In this document: positions 14,906-23,174 of the stretch, piece after piece | Layout: the number at the start of each line of letters is the position of its first letter | Numbering within the stretch: position 1 is the first letter of the stretch | Assembly (NCBI GenBank): GCA_050253535.1 | Contig: JBFWIW010000025.1 | Span: 1-38,691 of the forward strand | Direction: 5' to 3' | Origin: JBFWIW01 sp050253535 | GTDB taxonomy: Bacteria > Bacillota > Clostridia > Oscillospirales > Oscillospiraceae | DNA: 38,691 nucleotides | Made by a program: the position numbers and the translations under genes | The notes under the pieces: generated by a model | What the model was told of the DNA's origin: nothing | Database searches by the model: none | The model's input: only the letters and a program-made list of their open reading frames with translations

Positions 14906-16147
14906 GTGGGAAATAGCAAATGCCTAGGAAATTTTTTCGATTCGTCATATACAGGCTGGAAAAAGAGAACCACTGTTTTTCTGGTCAGTCAGGGTATCTC
15001 TCTTTTTGGGTCTTCAATGGTGAATTTTGCAATAGTCTGGTATGTCACGCTGGAGACGTCATCCGGGATTATGATGACCGTAACGATTCTGACGAGTTTT
15101 TTACCCCAGATCATCATCTCGCTATTTTCCGGAGTTTGGGCCGACCGGTACAACAGGAAGCTTGTAATCATTGCTTCGGATGCTCTGACGGCGGTTGCGA
15201 CACTGGCTCTAGCTATATTGTTTATGGCAGGGTTCAGTGATCTCTGGCTAATATTTGTCGCCTCGGCCATCCGTTCAATAGGCGCCGGGATACAGTCCCC
15301 AGCTGAAAGCGCCATTCTGCCCCAGTTCGTACCTCAGGAAAAACTGATGAGGGTCAACGGTATAAACGGCAGCATGCGTTCTTTTATAACACTATTGTCA
15401 CCGGCGGCCGGCGGTTTTCTTCTGACTGCCTATTCGATTGAGACTGCCTTCTTCGTAGATGTGGCAACGGCTATCACAGCGATTTCCATTTTGTTATTAC
15501 TCCGCGTCCCGACCCATAAAAAAGCGGCGGTTGATTCGGCTTCAAGCGTCATCGAGGATTTTAGACAGGGTATTTCCTTTATCAGAGGAAATTCACTTAT
15601 ACAAAAACTTCTTATCTACTACGCGGTCTTTTTCTTTCTGATTTCTCCCGCTGCATTTCTGACTCCTCTTCTTATTACAAGAACCTATGGCACAGAGGTA
15701 TGGAGGCTTACAGCCAATGAAATTTTGTACAGCGGAGGATCAATACTAGGCGGAATTCTAATAGCTGTTTGGGGCGGATTTGAAAACCGTATGCATACCA
15801 TAGCCCTTGCGTGCGCCGCCTATGGTGTATCCGCAGTGCTTCTGGGTGTCAGCACGAATTTTATATTTTATCTTGCCGTTATGCTATTTACAGGTGTTTT
15901 CTCTCCTGTGTTTTACGCGGCTGAGACTGTGCTGGTCCAGGAAACCGTCGACAACAACATGCAGGGGCGCGTGTTCAGTATAATAGATATTATCATACTC
16001 ACGGTTATGCCGGTTGGGATGCTTATATTCGGGCCGGCCGCAGACCTGATAAAGGTAGAAATTATTTTGATTTTAACAGGGGTTCTAATGATTATCCTCG
16101 GATGGGTAATATTTTTTTATAAAGGAAAAAGGCATACTGACGGCTGA
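14906..16147 (+). CDS. MFS exporter, MefA/enterobactin-exporter-like
   Basis: 413 residues with about ten to twelve hydrophobic segments. The loop between segments 2 and 3 carries the family motif GVWADRYNRK. The overall pattern matches the MFS_3 group, which includes macrolide efflux MefA and siderophore exporters; the true substrate is unknown. The start is GTG 14906 with AGGAG nine bases upstream, and translation begins MGNSKCLGNFF. It is transcribed alone from the promoter at 14796 and ends ahead of a terminator at 16364. Confidence 0.9.
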   Translation: MGNSKCLGNFFDSSYTGWKKRTTVFLVSQGISLFGSSMVNFAIVWYVTLETSSGIMMTVTILTSFLPQIIISLFSGVWADRYNRKLVIIASDALTAVATLALAILFMAGFSDLWLIFVASAIRSIGAGIQSPAESAILPQFVPQEKLMRVNGINGSMRSFITLLSPAAGGFLLTAYSIETAFFVDVATAITAISILLLLRVPTHKKAAVDSASSVIEDFRQGISFIRGNSLIQKLLIYYAVFFFLISPAAFLTPLLITRTYGTEVWRLTANEILYSGGSILGGILIAVWGGFENRMHTIALACAAYGVSAVLLGVSTNFIFYLAVMLFTGVFSPVFYAAETVLVQETVDNNMQGRVFSIIDIIILTVMPVGMLIFGPAADLIKVEIILILTGVLMIILGWVIFFYKGKRHTDG

Positions 16148-16481
16148 TAGATGTGGCTGTTGAAACCAACGGGATGAGAAATCCTGCGGCTTTGCTGAAT
16201 TTCACAAGTATTGTGAGCCTCCCCGTCGGTATTTCTGTGACATTGGCCGGACAACAATTCCCTTTAAGTATTACAGAATCTGGGAGGGAGAGGCTTCCGC
16301 AGCTGCGAAAAATACCCTTGTCTATCAGGTAACTGTAAAGTAATCCAATTATAAGCCATCAAGAAATCGCCGTCGTCACCTGCTGAAGACGGCGATTTTT
16401 TAATGAGTATTTACAGCCCTGTGGCAGATAATAATAAACAGGCAATAAAAAGCAACTTAATTATTGGATGAAGGGAAAGCC
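16148..16481 (+). other. Gap after the MFS gene
   Basis: The gap holds the terminator at 16364-16401. A 59-codon frame from GTG 16153 to 16332 is open but lacks a ribosome binding site and resembles nothing I know, so I do not call it a gene. Confidence 0.4.
16364..16401 (+). terminator. Intrinsic terminator
   Basis: Arms AAATCGCCGTC (16364-16374) and GACGGCGATTT (16388-16398), 13-base loop, followed by a T-run. Confidence 0.85.
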
Positions 16482-16640
16482 ATGGACAACAACAAAAACA
16501 GGATGAAAGACAGACCAAAAAGCAATCCGGAGCTCAGAAAAATGAAGCCGCGAGATAATTCTGACGCTGGGTTTATTGACGGAGTGAAAATAGGTCTGCA
16601 TGACGGCGGATACGAAAAGAAAAAGGGGGACAAAAAATGA
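16482..16640 (+). CDS. Tiny hydrophilic protein, 52 residues
   Basis: ATG 16482 follows AAGGGA. The product is rich in Lys, Asp, Asn and Arg with no hydrophobic segment; recognisable pieces are RPKSNPELRKMKPRDN and FIDGVKIGLHDGGYEKK. The stop overlaps the ATG of the next gene by four bases (ATGA), which supports it being a real gene. I do not recognise the family. Its neighbours suggest a spore-associated role. Confidence 0.7.
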   Translation: MDNNKNRMKDRPKSNPELRKMKPRDNSDAGFIDGVKIGLHDGGYEKKKGDKK

Positions 16641-16846
16641 ATACTATGATGTGCAGCGTCTCGGGAATTCAGAACAAAGAATCCAAAACTCAGATAAAAA
16701 ACGCGCTCAATAAAATAAAAGGTGTTCAGGAAGTTGGCGTCAATCTGAATACGGGAACGGTAGAGATCTCATACAGTGAGCCCGCCGAGGAAAACGATAT
16801 CAAAAACTGCATAGAGAACACCGGGTTCAAAATTGTTTACGAATAA
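16637..16846 (+). CDS. Heavy-metal-associated-fold protein lacking CxxC
   Basis: 69 residues with the length and strand/helix pattern of CopZ-like HMA domains: NKIKGVQEVGVNLNTGTVEI and the end IENTGFKIVYE. The metal-binding loop, normally MxCxxC, here reads MCSVSGIQNKES, so only one cysteine is left and it is misplaced. Metal transfer by the usual mechanism is thus unlikely. GGGGGA lies seven bases before ATG 16637, which also overlaps the previous gene. A second such protein is at 18599-18838. Confidence 0.8.
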   Translation: MNTMMCSVSGIQNKESKTQIKNALNKIKGVQEVGVNLNTGTVEISYSEPAEENDIKNCIENTGFKIVYE

Positions 16847-16985
16847 ACGGCGAGAATAGTAGTCGCATTGTTCATTAAAATCCGTCAATTTCTTACCGTC
16901 CCGGCGGACTTGAAAAAGATGGATCAAACCTCCCGTGTGCGGGGGGATTTCATGATTAGTGCGCCATGTCGCATGGGAGGTTAAT

Positions 16986-17135
16986 ATGGGTAATGACAAC
17001 AAGCTGAAAAGTACAAAAAACGGCAAAGACAGCGACGATAAATTTCGTTCCAAGCATGTTAAGCACGACCCGGCCGCGGAGAGCGCAAGGGCTGTATTCG
17101 GTCTGGCCAAACCGGATGCCAAAGAGGGAAAATGA
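16986..17135 (+). CDS. Tiny hydrophilic protein with HDPAAESARA motif, 49 residues
   Basis: A strong GGGAGG lies five bases before ATG 16986. The product is very charged; the second half reads FRSKHVKHDPAAESARA then VFGLAKPD. From memory it resembles small clostridial proteins of the CPC_1213 type, whose role is unknown; I could not check this. The stop overlaps the ATG of the HD-domain gene (ATGA), so the two are coupled. Confidence 0.75.
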   Translation: MGNDNKLKSTKNGKDSDDKFRSKHVKHDPAAESARAVFGLAKPDAKEGK

Positions 17136-17758
17136 GCCTGCATAAACTATATCAGAATATTAACGACCATATATTGCTTGATAATCAGCCATCGGGATAT
17201 TTAAATACGGTTTACTGCAATCCGCTTTTCAGGCAAAAACCTTTTGATTTGCTGTACAGGCTGAAGGAAACTGAACAGTCTGCTAAACACCATCCGGAGG
17301 GAAACGTGTGGAACCACACCCTGCTGGTTTTGGACGAGGCGGCCGCTGTAAGGACCAAAAGTAAAAATCAGCAGGCTTTCATGTGGGCGGCACTTCTCCA
17401 TGATATCGGTAAACCATTGGCCACTGAGATCAGAAATGGCAGGGTTACCGCTTATGACCATGACAAAATTGGAGCAGGGCTTGCAAAAGAGTTTCTAAAA
17501 ATATTTACGGATGACAGTAATTTTATACAAGATGTTACCCAACTTATAAGATACCATATGCAGATACTCTTTGTTGTAAACGATCTGCCCTTTGCGGATG
17601 TGAGAGGCATGATTGCAAATACCGATATAGAAGAGGTAGCTCTGCTCGGCCTGTGTGACAGGCTGGGCAGAGCGGGCTGCAACAGGCGCAGGGAAGAGAA
17701 GAATATAGAACTGTTTCTGAAAAAATGCCGTGTCACCAATTCCAAAAAGCCCACATAG
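17132..17758 (+). CDS. HD-domain phosphohydrolase
   Basis: 208 residues. The HD metal site is complete: HHPEGNVWNHT, ALLHDIGKP (the HD doublet) and YDHDKIGA, then LIRYHMQ. This arrangement is close to the HD domain found in multifunctional CCA-adding enzymes, which cleaves 2',3'-cyclic phosphates, but no nucleotidyltransferase domain is attached. A cytosolic phosphohydrolase of unknown substrate is the safest call. It is coupled to the tiny gene upstream. Confidence 0.88.
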   Translation: MSLHKLYQNINDHILLDNQPSGYLNTVYCNPLFRQKPFDLLYRLKETEQSAKHHPEGNVWNHTLLVLDEAAAVRTKSKNQQAFMWAALLHDIGKPLATEIRNGRVTAYDHDKIGAGLAKEFLKIFTDDSNFIQDVTQLIRYHMQILFVVNDLPFADVRGMIANTDIEEVALLGLCDRLGRAGCNRRREEKNIELFLKKCRVTNSKKPT

Positions 17759-17772
17759 GCTGTCTTGAGGTG

Positions 17773-18459
17773 ATGAATTTGGAACAAAACATTGTCACTG
17801 TAAGCAAGATCGTTCTGGATGATGATTTGAAATACAACGGGAAGACACTTTTGACCTACAGAATAGAGTATCCGGAGTTCAGATCATCGTTCTATCAGAT
17901 GTCGTTGACAGTGATTAACAGGTTTTATAGGGATAAGGCGCTGACGTTTCAAAAGTATTGTGAGACGGAGCTGTTCGACATGGCCGTTAAGCAGTACGAG
18001 GGGGATATTGAAAACGATTTTCCCGTGCGGGCATTTGAGGCTCTGTTAGTGTATAATGTCACATATTCTGCAGCATGTATAATAAGCCTGTATTTTGACC
18101 GGTATGAATATACAGGGGGGGCACATGGCAATACGACGCGCGACAGTCAAACCTGGAACTTGCAGAAGTGCAGAATAATTAAGCTTAGAAAGCTGTTTCG
18201 TTGTACGGACGACTACAAATCTTACATATTGAACATTGTGGAAGAGCAGATAAAATTAGACCCCGATATATATTTTGATAATTTTCACGAGCTCATATCG
18301 GAATACTTCAACGAAGACAGTTTTTACTGTACACCCGATGGGATCGTTATCTATTATCAGCAGTATGACATTGCCCCATATTCTAGCGGTATCAGGGAAT
18401 TTTTAATCCCTTATACGGATTGCGTATTGAATCCCAAAAAAATGTGTTTTACGATTTGA
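17773..18459 (+). CDS. DUF3298/RsiV-like domain protein, soluble
   Basis: About 228 residues. It matches the DUF4163/DUF3298 pair seen in the anti-sigma factor RsiV and relatives: a first domain with TVINRFYRDKALTFQKY, the central YTGGAHGNT motif, then LRKLFRC and the closing IYYQQYDIAPYSSGIREFLI. No signal peptide or membrane segment is visible, unlike RsiV, so it would act in the cytoplasm or forespore. GAGGTG sits directly before ATG 17773; the TTG at 17779 is better spaced and may be the true start. Confidence 0.8.
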   Translation: MNLEQNIVTVSKIVLDDDLKYNGKTLLTYRIEYPEFRSSFYQMSLTVINRFYRDKALTFQKYCETELFDMAVKQYEGDIENDFPVRAFEALLVYNVTYSAACIISLYFDRYEYTGGAHGNTTRDSQTWNLQKCRIIKLRKLFRCTDDYKSYILNIVEEQIKLDPDIYFDNFHELISEYFNEDSFYCTPDGIVIYYQQYDIAPYSSGIREFLIPYTDCVLNPKKMCFTI

Positions 18460-18473
18460 ATTTAACTTTTCTG

Positions 18474-18501
18474 AAACCGCCCATGTTTGGGCGGTTTTTT
18501 T
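18474..18501 (+). terminator. Intrinsic terminator
   Basis: Arms AAACCGCCC and GGGCGGTTT with a six-base loop and a seven-T tail. Confidence 0.88.
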
Positions 18502-18598
18502 GCTTCCTGTTTGGTTTAGCCGGCCTATATTTCTCTGGATTTTGGGAATATTAACGACATTAAAAAGCCTGTGGGAATGTTATTTGGGAGGTTTAAAA

Positions 18599-18838
18599 AT
18601 GTCAAAAGCAAGTGCCTGTTTTACAGTGGGCGATATCGGCGGAAAACACGATATTAAGGAGCTGAAACTCGAGCTTGACCGATTTCGCGGTGTAAATTCT
18701 GTAAGCATTGACAGTCACAACAAATACGTAATGGTGGATTTCGATACTACGGGTGTAGAGCCGGAACGCATCCAGAATAAGATCGAAGCACTGGGATTTG
18801 ATGTCCTGAATGTACGGTTTGAAAACCATGTAATGTAA
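18599..18838 (+). CDS. Second heavy-metal-associated-fold protein lacking CxxC
   Basis: 79 residues from ATG 18599, set by GGGAGG seven bases upstream. The fold pattern matches HMA domains: FTVGDIGGKHDIKELKLEL, RGVNSVSIDSHNKYVMVDF and IQNKIEALGFDVLNV. The loop that should carry MxCxxC reads VGDIGGKHD, with no cysteine at all. A degenerate metallochaperone fold used for something else is likely. It is followed closely by another tiny hydrophilic gene. Confidence 0.78.
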   Translation: MSKASACFTVGDIGGKHDIKELKLELDRFRGVNSVSIDSHNKYVMVDFDTTGVEPERIQNKIEALGFDVLNVRFENHVM

Positions 18839-18857
18839 TAAGGAGTGAATGAAGCAT

Positions 18858-18992
18858 ATGCCTAAAGACAGCCAGCCGGACAATAAAAAAGCCCGAATAA
18901 AAAAAGCAAATGGTCAGACGCCAATTACCCGTGAGAATCAGAATCACAACAGAAATTCAAAAAAACAGTCGAATAAAAATAACGACGTATGA
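18858..18992 (+). CDS. Tiny hydrophilic protein, 44 residues
   Basis: ATG 18858, or the in-frame ATG 18849, follows AAGGAG at 18840-18845. The product is almost wholly polar (many Lys, Asn, Gln), with NGQTPITRENQNHNRNSKK in the middle. There is no recognised family. It lies 19 bases after the HMA-like gene and upstream of the SASP gene. Confidence 0.55.
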   Translation: MPKDSQPDNKKARIKKANGQTPITRENQNHNRNSKKQSNKNNDV

Positions 18993-19103
18993 TTCTGGAA
19001 CCCAGAGGTCTCGGCTTCCTAAAAAGTATTTATTAAGCTGAATAGCAAATGTTCAGTGACAGATAATAATTATAGAGAATGCCAGGAGAGGGAGGTGATA
19101 TAA

Positions 19104-19307
19104 ATGCGAAGCAAAGAATTAAACGAAAAGTTAAATAAACTCAAGATGGAAGCGGCAAGCGAGATCGGCATGACCCAGTATGTTAAAGAAAACAACGATC
19201 ATTATAAAGGTGACGTTCCGGCGAAAGTAAACGGACAGCAAGGCGGTCCCATCGGCGGGAGAATGGTACAGAAAATGATCCAGGCGGAACAAAACAAGAT
19301 GGTATAA
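19104..19307 (+). CDS. Alpha/beta-type small acid-soluble spore protein
   Basis: 67 residues. Such proteins coat and protect spore DNA and are degraded at germination. The two family blocks are present: LNKLKMEAASEIGM near the N-terminus, which contains the region cut by the germination protease, and GGPIGGRMVQKMIQAEQ near the end. The first block has Ala-Ala where the protease site usually has Phe/Ile-Ala. GGGAGGTGAT before ATG 19104 is a very strong ribosome binding site, as expected for this abundant protein. This is direct evidence that the organism forms spores. Confidence 0.93.
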   Translation: MRSKELNEKLNKLKMEAASEIGMTQYVKENNDHYKGDVPAKVNGQQGGPIGGRMVQKMIQAEQNKMV

Positions 19308-19354
19308 ATAAAAAATGCCATTAAAATACTGAAGTTCGTCCTGATATACAAGCA

Positions 19355-19382
19355 AAAGGGAGCAGTAATTACTGCTCCCTTT
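19355..19382. terminator. Bidirectional terminator after the SASP gene
   Basis: A perfect 14-base palindrome AAAGGGAGCAGTAA/TTACTGCTCCCTTT between convergent genes. Confidence 0.8.
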
Positions 19383-19406
19383 AGTTGATAATAAGGAAAT
19401 CCTAAA

Positions 19407-19652
19407 TCAGCTCTCACCGGTCGTTGAATCCGCTCCCTCCGATATATCGATCATTTCGGAGGTCGTAAGCATAGGGCCGCTATCCTCTCCCACAACTAAG
19501 TTCTGAGCCAGATTGTCGTGCTCGGGAATTCTGCCTTTACGCTTTTTCGCGTAATTGCCGACTGTTTTTCCGGTCTGAACAACGTTTGGTGAACGCCTTT
19601 TGTCTCTGTGATTTTGTTCGGTCTTTTTATTTTCATTTTCAATTAAATACAT
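19407..19652 (-). CDS. Hydrophilic protein of unknown function, 81 residues
   Basis: ATG 19652 has CAGGTAG a few bases upstream. The N-terminal half is basic (ENKKTEQNHRDKRRSP, YAKKRKGR), the C-terminal half acidic (LVVGEDSGPML, IDISEGADS). There is no hydrophobic segment or known domain. Position next to the SASP gene and composition suggest a spore-related small protein. Confidence 0.65.
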   Translation of the reverse strand: MYLIENENKKTEQNHRDKRRSPNVVQTGKTVGNYAKKRKGRIPEHDNLAQNLVVGEDSGPMLTTSEMIDISEGADSTTGES

Positions 19653-19687
19653 TTTCTACCTGCCGTTTTAATTTTATAATTTCTTAT

Positions 19688-19852
19688 TTAATATTTCGTT
19701 TTATTCTCATTTACGTCAATATATTGCATTGCGTCATTGACTTGCTCCATATTCGGCTTGGCTGTTTTCGATGAATAATTTTGTTTTTCAATATTTGCCC
19801 GTGCGGCTGTTTTAATATTTTCGACATGAACCCTAATTTTTTTTCCATCCAT
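19688..19852 (-). CDS. Tiny hydrophilic protein, 54 residues
   Basis: ATG 19852 has AGAGG seven bases upstream on the minus strand. The sequence begins MDGKKIRVHVENIKTAARAN and contains KTAKPNMEQVNDAMQYIDVN. Polar throughout, no known family. It lies 35 bases upstream of the 81-residue gene and may form an operon with it. Confidence 0.65.
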   Translation of the reverse strand: MDGKKIRVHVENIKTAARANIEKQNYSSKTAKPNMEQVNDAMQYIDVNENKTKY

Positions 19853-19946
19853 ATTCAGACCTCTGTTTTCTATAGATTATTTATGCGGCATGTTCCGCAT
19901 ATTTATTATGCATTATTTCAGATACTATTATCAATTGATATAAAAA

Positions 19947-19980
19947 AAGCCCGCAGACCTTATATAAGGTCTGCGGGCTT
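19947..19980 (-). terminator. Terminator of the antiporter gene
   Basis: A perfect 17-base palindrome (AAGCCCGCAGACCTTAT and its complement), followed on the minus strand by a run of T. It lies just after the antiporter stop at 20002. Confidence 0.88.
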
Positions 19981-20001
19981 GCTTAAAGGTTAACGCGGTA
20001 A

Positions 20002-21309
20002 TTAGTCATGGTTTTTTTTATGCTGTAATTCGTTGGTGGATGAAATGTTGTCATGATCATCAAGGAGACGCTGAGAGGCGATATCGAAATATTCAGTATC
20101 CAAATGCTTATTGAGGAGCTGGCTTTCGACGAGCTCGCTGTAATCGGCTTCCTTGCCTCTGTAGACAGCCTTAAGAAGTATTGGCGTCAGAATAGCCGTA
20201 GATATTACCATAACAATAACCGGACCAAAAAACTCGGTTTTCATAACGCCTGAAGCGATACCGTTATTGGCAACAACCAAGGCAACCTCGCCTCTGGTTA
20301 TCATGCCGACGCCAATCCGCAGTGATTCAGTATTAGAGTAATGGCATAGCTTTGCACCGAGTCCGCAGCCAATAACTTTTGTCGACGCGGCAACTATGAT
20401 CAGCAGTATTGAGAACAGTATTATGCCGCCGCTCATAGAGGGAATTTCAACTTTCAGGCCTATACCGGCAAAAAAAACGGGGGATAGCAACATATATGAG
20501 AGCGTATCGAATTTATTCTGTAAAAATGTAATTTTTGGAGTCTTTGCAAAAATAAGGCCCGCTATGTAAGCGCCGGTAATATCCGCAACGCCGAAACCAA
20601 CCACAGCAATATATGAGTACAGAAGACAGAACGCAAAGGCGATAACAACAAATCTTCTCTTATCTCTTTGATATTTACTGAACCATTTGTCAACAAGTTT
20701 ATGAAGCAGTGTACCGATAACAACGCTTATTGCAAAAAATGCAAATATTTTGATTAAAACAATATAAAATTTTTCACCGCCCTCACCGGACATACTGGTT
20801 ATAAGAGTCAGTGCGAGAATACCGAGGACATCATCAATGATGGCGGCACCGAGTATGGCGTTGCCGGAACGGGTTGAGAGCTTCCCGATTTCCTTGAGTG
20901 TTTCAACGGTTATACTGACGGAGGTGGCTGTAAGTATAACGCCGATAAAAAGGTTTTGCAGCAAGTTTTCAGAACCCTTGTTGAATATAGAGGCAAGTAG
21001 AAAACCGCCGCCAAACGGAACGATGACGCCGATGAGTGCAATGATAAAAGCGGCTTTGCCGGAACGCCTGAGTTCAGTTATGTCCGTACCGAGACCAGCT
21101 GTAAACATGAGAACAATAACGCCAAGCTCCGATATCTGATTCGTAAGATTTGTCTCGTGTAATATACCGAGGACCGCGGGACCCATCAAAAGACCGGCCG
21201 CAAGCGCACCAACAACCTGCGGCAGCGCAATGCGTTTAGTGATTATGCTGAGAACTTTTGTGACAAGCAGTATGACCGCTATTTGAAATAAAAAATGATA
21301 ATCTTCCAA
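20002..21309 (-). CDS. CPA2-family monovalent cation/proton antiporter
   Basis: 435 residues. About twelve hydrophobic segments cover residues 5-385, followed by a charged cytoplasmic tail of some 45 residues without a TrkA-N domain. The paired aspartates typical of electrogenic NapA-like members are seen in GAAIIDDVLGI. Other family marks are LPQVVGALAAGLLMGP and FAGIGLKVEIP. TTG 21309 is preferred since the AAGGAG at 21318-21323 lies eight bases upstream, whereas GTG 21318 overlaps it. The Bacillus germination antiporter GerN is in the same family, which is notable beside a spore gene cluster, but housekeeping ion balance is equally possible. Confidence 0.9.
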   Translation of the reverse strand: MEDYHFLFQIAVILLVTKVLSIITKRIALPQVVGALAAGLLMGPAVLGILHETNLTNQISELGVIVLMFTAGLGTDITELRRSGKAAFIIALIGVIVPFGGGFLLASIFNKGSENLLQNLFIGVILTATSVSITVETLKEIGKLSTRSGNAILGAAIIDDVLGILALTLITSMSGEGGEKFYIVLIKIFAFFAISVVIGTLLHKLVDKWFSKYQRDKRRFVVIAFAFCLLYSYIAVVGFGVADITGAYIAGLIFAKTPKITFLQNKFDTLSYMLLSPVFFAGIGLKVEIPSMSGGIILFSILLIIVAASTKVIGCGLGAKLCHYSNTESLRIGVGMITRGEVALVVANNGIASGVMKTEFFGPVIVMVISTAILTPILLKAVYRGKEADYSELVESQLLNKHLDTEYFDIASQRLLDDHDNISSTNELQHKKNHD

Positions 21310-21562
21310 TATTTTCACTCCTTGACTAAATGGGGGGCATGTTGGCCTGCCTAAATTTTTATTTTATATTCGGCCGATCTAAAAGTCAATCGTATTTTAA
21401 TGATGAGAATTCACCGAATTAGTAACATGATTTCTTATTCGGAAAGCGTTTGCGTTAATTGCTTAATTTTTCATAGTAATTTACATCTTTAGAAAAAGAC
21501 AAAATAATTTCAGTTACAAATGATAGTTATGCAGCATAGCTGTTTCTCAATAATGGCTGATG

Positions 21563-22321
21563 CTACATGAGCTTTTTGGATATTTCGGCAGCTGCATTTA
21601 TAACGAGTTTTTCCGCCTCGACAAATGTCTCGTCTGTTGTACGCTTAAGCATCCCTGTGACGGCAATCGAATATTTGACCGCTCCACCAAAACCGAATAT
21701 CGGAGCGCCAACCGCGCGCATACCTATACGTTGTTCGCCGTTTTCAATGGCGCAGCCGTTTTTGGTTATAAGTGCAAGCTCATCCGCAAGAAGCCTGCGA
21801 TCAGTTATGGTATGCGGAGTTAACTGAATAAGACTGACTTGAGATATGTATGCATTACTTTGCTGGGCCGGCATATGGGCGAGCAGGGCCTTCCCGAGAG
21901 CGGATGCATAAAGCGGAAGGTGGGTACCGGCATCGGTTACGACACGCATAGGACTTTTGGCCGCGACGCAGTCAAGAACAAGGGCAAAATCGCCGTCAAG
22001 CATTGCAATGCAGACTGATTCGTTAGTGGCGTCGCTTAATGACTGAAGGTAAGGACGCGATATGCTGGTAATATCCCATTGCCTGGTTACGGAAGAGCCG
22101 AGTTCAAAGAGCAGCGGCCCAAGACAGTATCGTCCGCCGTCATCCTGCGATATGGCACGGTACTCGCGCATGGTGGACAGCATACTGTAAATTGTACTTT
22201 TCGGATATTCCATTTTCTCCGCAAGCTCACGCAAAGAAAGGGGTGTATCAGCCTGTGAAAGACAGGTGAGTATCGTAAATGCCTTCCCGACGGAGAGTAT
22301 GTTAGATGGTTTTTTTGGCAT
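21563..22321 (-). CDS. IclR-family transcriptional regulator
   Basis: 252 residues. N-terminal winged helix: ILSVGKAFTILTCLS, LSLRELAEKMEYPKSTIYSML. The effector domain has the usual YASALGKALLAHMP and RAVGAPIFGFGG segments. GGAGGTG before ATG 22321 is strong. It is transcribed away from the molybdenum hydroxylase cluster, with facing promoters in the 171-base gap, so it may control that cluster in response to a metabolite. Confidence 0.93.
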   Translation of the reverse strand: MPKKPSNILSVGKAFTILTCLSQADTPLSLRELAEKMEYPKSTIYSMLSTMREYRAISQDDGGRYCLGPLLFELGSSVTRQWDITSISRPYLQSLSDATNESVCIAMLDGDFALVLDCVAAKSPMRVVTDAGTHLPLYASALGKALLAHMPAQQSNAYISQVSLIQLTPHTITDRRLLADELALITKNGCAIENGEQRIGMRAVGAPIFGFGGAVKYSIAVTGMLKRTTDETFVEAEKLVINAAAEISKKLM

Positions 22322-22347
22322 TAAAACACCTCCTGGTATTTTTTACT

Positions 22348-22376
22348 ATAATAACACCATCCGGCAATGCAGGCAA
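22348..22376 (-). promoter_or_regulatory. Promoter of the IclR gene
   Basis: Minus strand TTGCCT, 17-base spacer, TATTAT, ending 27 bases before the start codon. Confidence 0.5.
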
Positions 22377-22442
22377 CTTTTTTGCACGGTACGACATGGC
22401 GCGGCAAATATTAAGAAATCAGTACTTCGAATTCTCCAACTA

Positions 22443-22471
22443 TTGACTATGATGCCCCCATCAAGTATCAT
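22443..22471 (+). promoter_or_regulatory. Promoter of the HD-domain gene
   Basis: TTGACT (22443-22448), 17-base spacer, TATCAT (22466-22471), 21 bases before ATG 22493. Confidence 0.55.
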
Positions 22472-22492
22472 TATAATATTGGAGGAACACAA

Positions 22493-23005
22493 ATGGAATT
22501 TTCACCGGTTATTGATGTCTGCAACAGACTTATGGACGAGGCGGAGACTCCCATGCGAGTGAGAGCTCACTGTTTTAAGGTTGCTGATTTTGCTCTGAGA
22601 ATAGCAGGGGTTTTGAGCGAGTGCGGGGAGCCGATCAATCTGGAGCTCGTCTTCTTTTCTGCGCTCCTGCATGACGTAAAGCGCTCTAGTCCGAACCATG
22701 CCGCGGCAGGCGCCGTCTTCGTACGCGAAAAGGGTTATCCGGAGGCAGCTGAAATAATATCAAGACATATGGATATCGGGGAAGTTTCTAATTCGGGAGT
22801 AAGCGAGTGTGAGATAGTTTACCTTGCAGACAAGGTTACGCTGGATGACGGGTTCTGCAGTCTCTGCGACAGGCTTTCTTCACTGACGCAGGAGAAGCGT
22901 CCTTATGCGGAGCCGCGAATTCGCGCCGCGATGTTGATCCAAAGAAAGATTGAAGATATAACATTACGCCCGTTTTCCGTTATTGTGGGCGTTACAGTAT
23001 CGTAA
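22493..23005 (+). CDS. HD-domain protein of the molybdenum hydroxylase cluster
   Basis: 170 residues. Metal-binding HD motifs: VRAHCFKVADFA, FFSALLHDVKRSSPNHA and ISRHMDIG. In related clusters an HD domain of this sort is often next to or fused with the MocA-like nucleotidyltransferase; here it is a separate gene upstream of it. GGAGG precedes ATG 22493. The substrate is unknown; a nucleotide or pterin phosphate is a reasonable guess from context. Confidence 0.85.
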   Translation: MEFSPVIDVCNRLMDEAETPMRVRAHCFKVADFALRIAGVLSECGEPINLELVFFSALLHDVKRSSPNHAAAGAVFVREKGYPEAAEIISRHMDIGEVSNSGVSECEIVYLADKVTLDDGFCSLCDRLSSLTQEKRPYAEPRIRAAMLIQRKIEDITLRPFSVIVGVTVS

Positions 23006-23023
23006 GATATAAAAATAAGCATG

Positions 23024-23150
23024 GAAGGTCCGAGTTGCTACGGCTAAAAGTACATCTTATGCCGTAACAACCGATGGGTAAGTACGGAAAACCGGCTTGC
23101 CTCCCGTTAGGAAAGGGCTTTGGCAATAATCGTCGGAATTAATCCGGACG
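23024..23150 (+). ncRNA. Candidate molybdenum-cofactor riboswitch (variant) before mocA
   Basis: A structured leader. GTCCG (23028-23032) pairs with CGGAC (23145-23149) as closing stem. A long arm GTTG-TACGGC/GCCGTA-CAAC spans 23034-23071. A second arm GGTAAG/CTTGCC (23077-23101) is capped by CGG-AAAA-CCG. Then TGCCTCCCGTTAGGAAAGGG follows. The stretch from GATGGG through CCCGTT aligns with the leader at 26165-26197, which sits before the molybdenum enzyme. The TATGG element of that leader is missing here, so this is a shorter variant. Identification as Moco-type rests on my memory of the motif, mutual similarity and gene context. Confidence 0.6.
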
Positions 23151-23174
23151 GTTGGCTTTTGCTTGTTTCCGCAG

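Noticed and set aside
16153..16332. 59-codon frame after the MFS gene
   Set aside because: GTG start without ribosome binding site and no recognisable motif; kept only as a remark in the gap entry.
19586..19993. Plus-strand Phe/Cys-rich frames
   Set aside because: They mirror two minus-strand small genes that have good ribosome binding sites.
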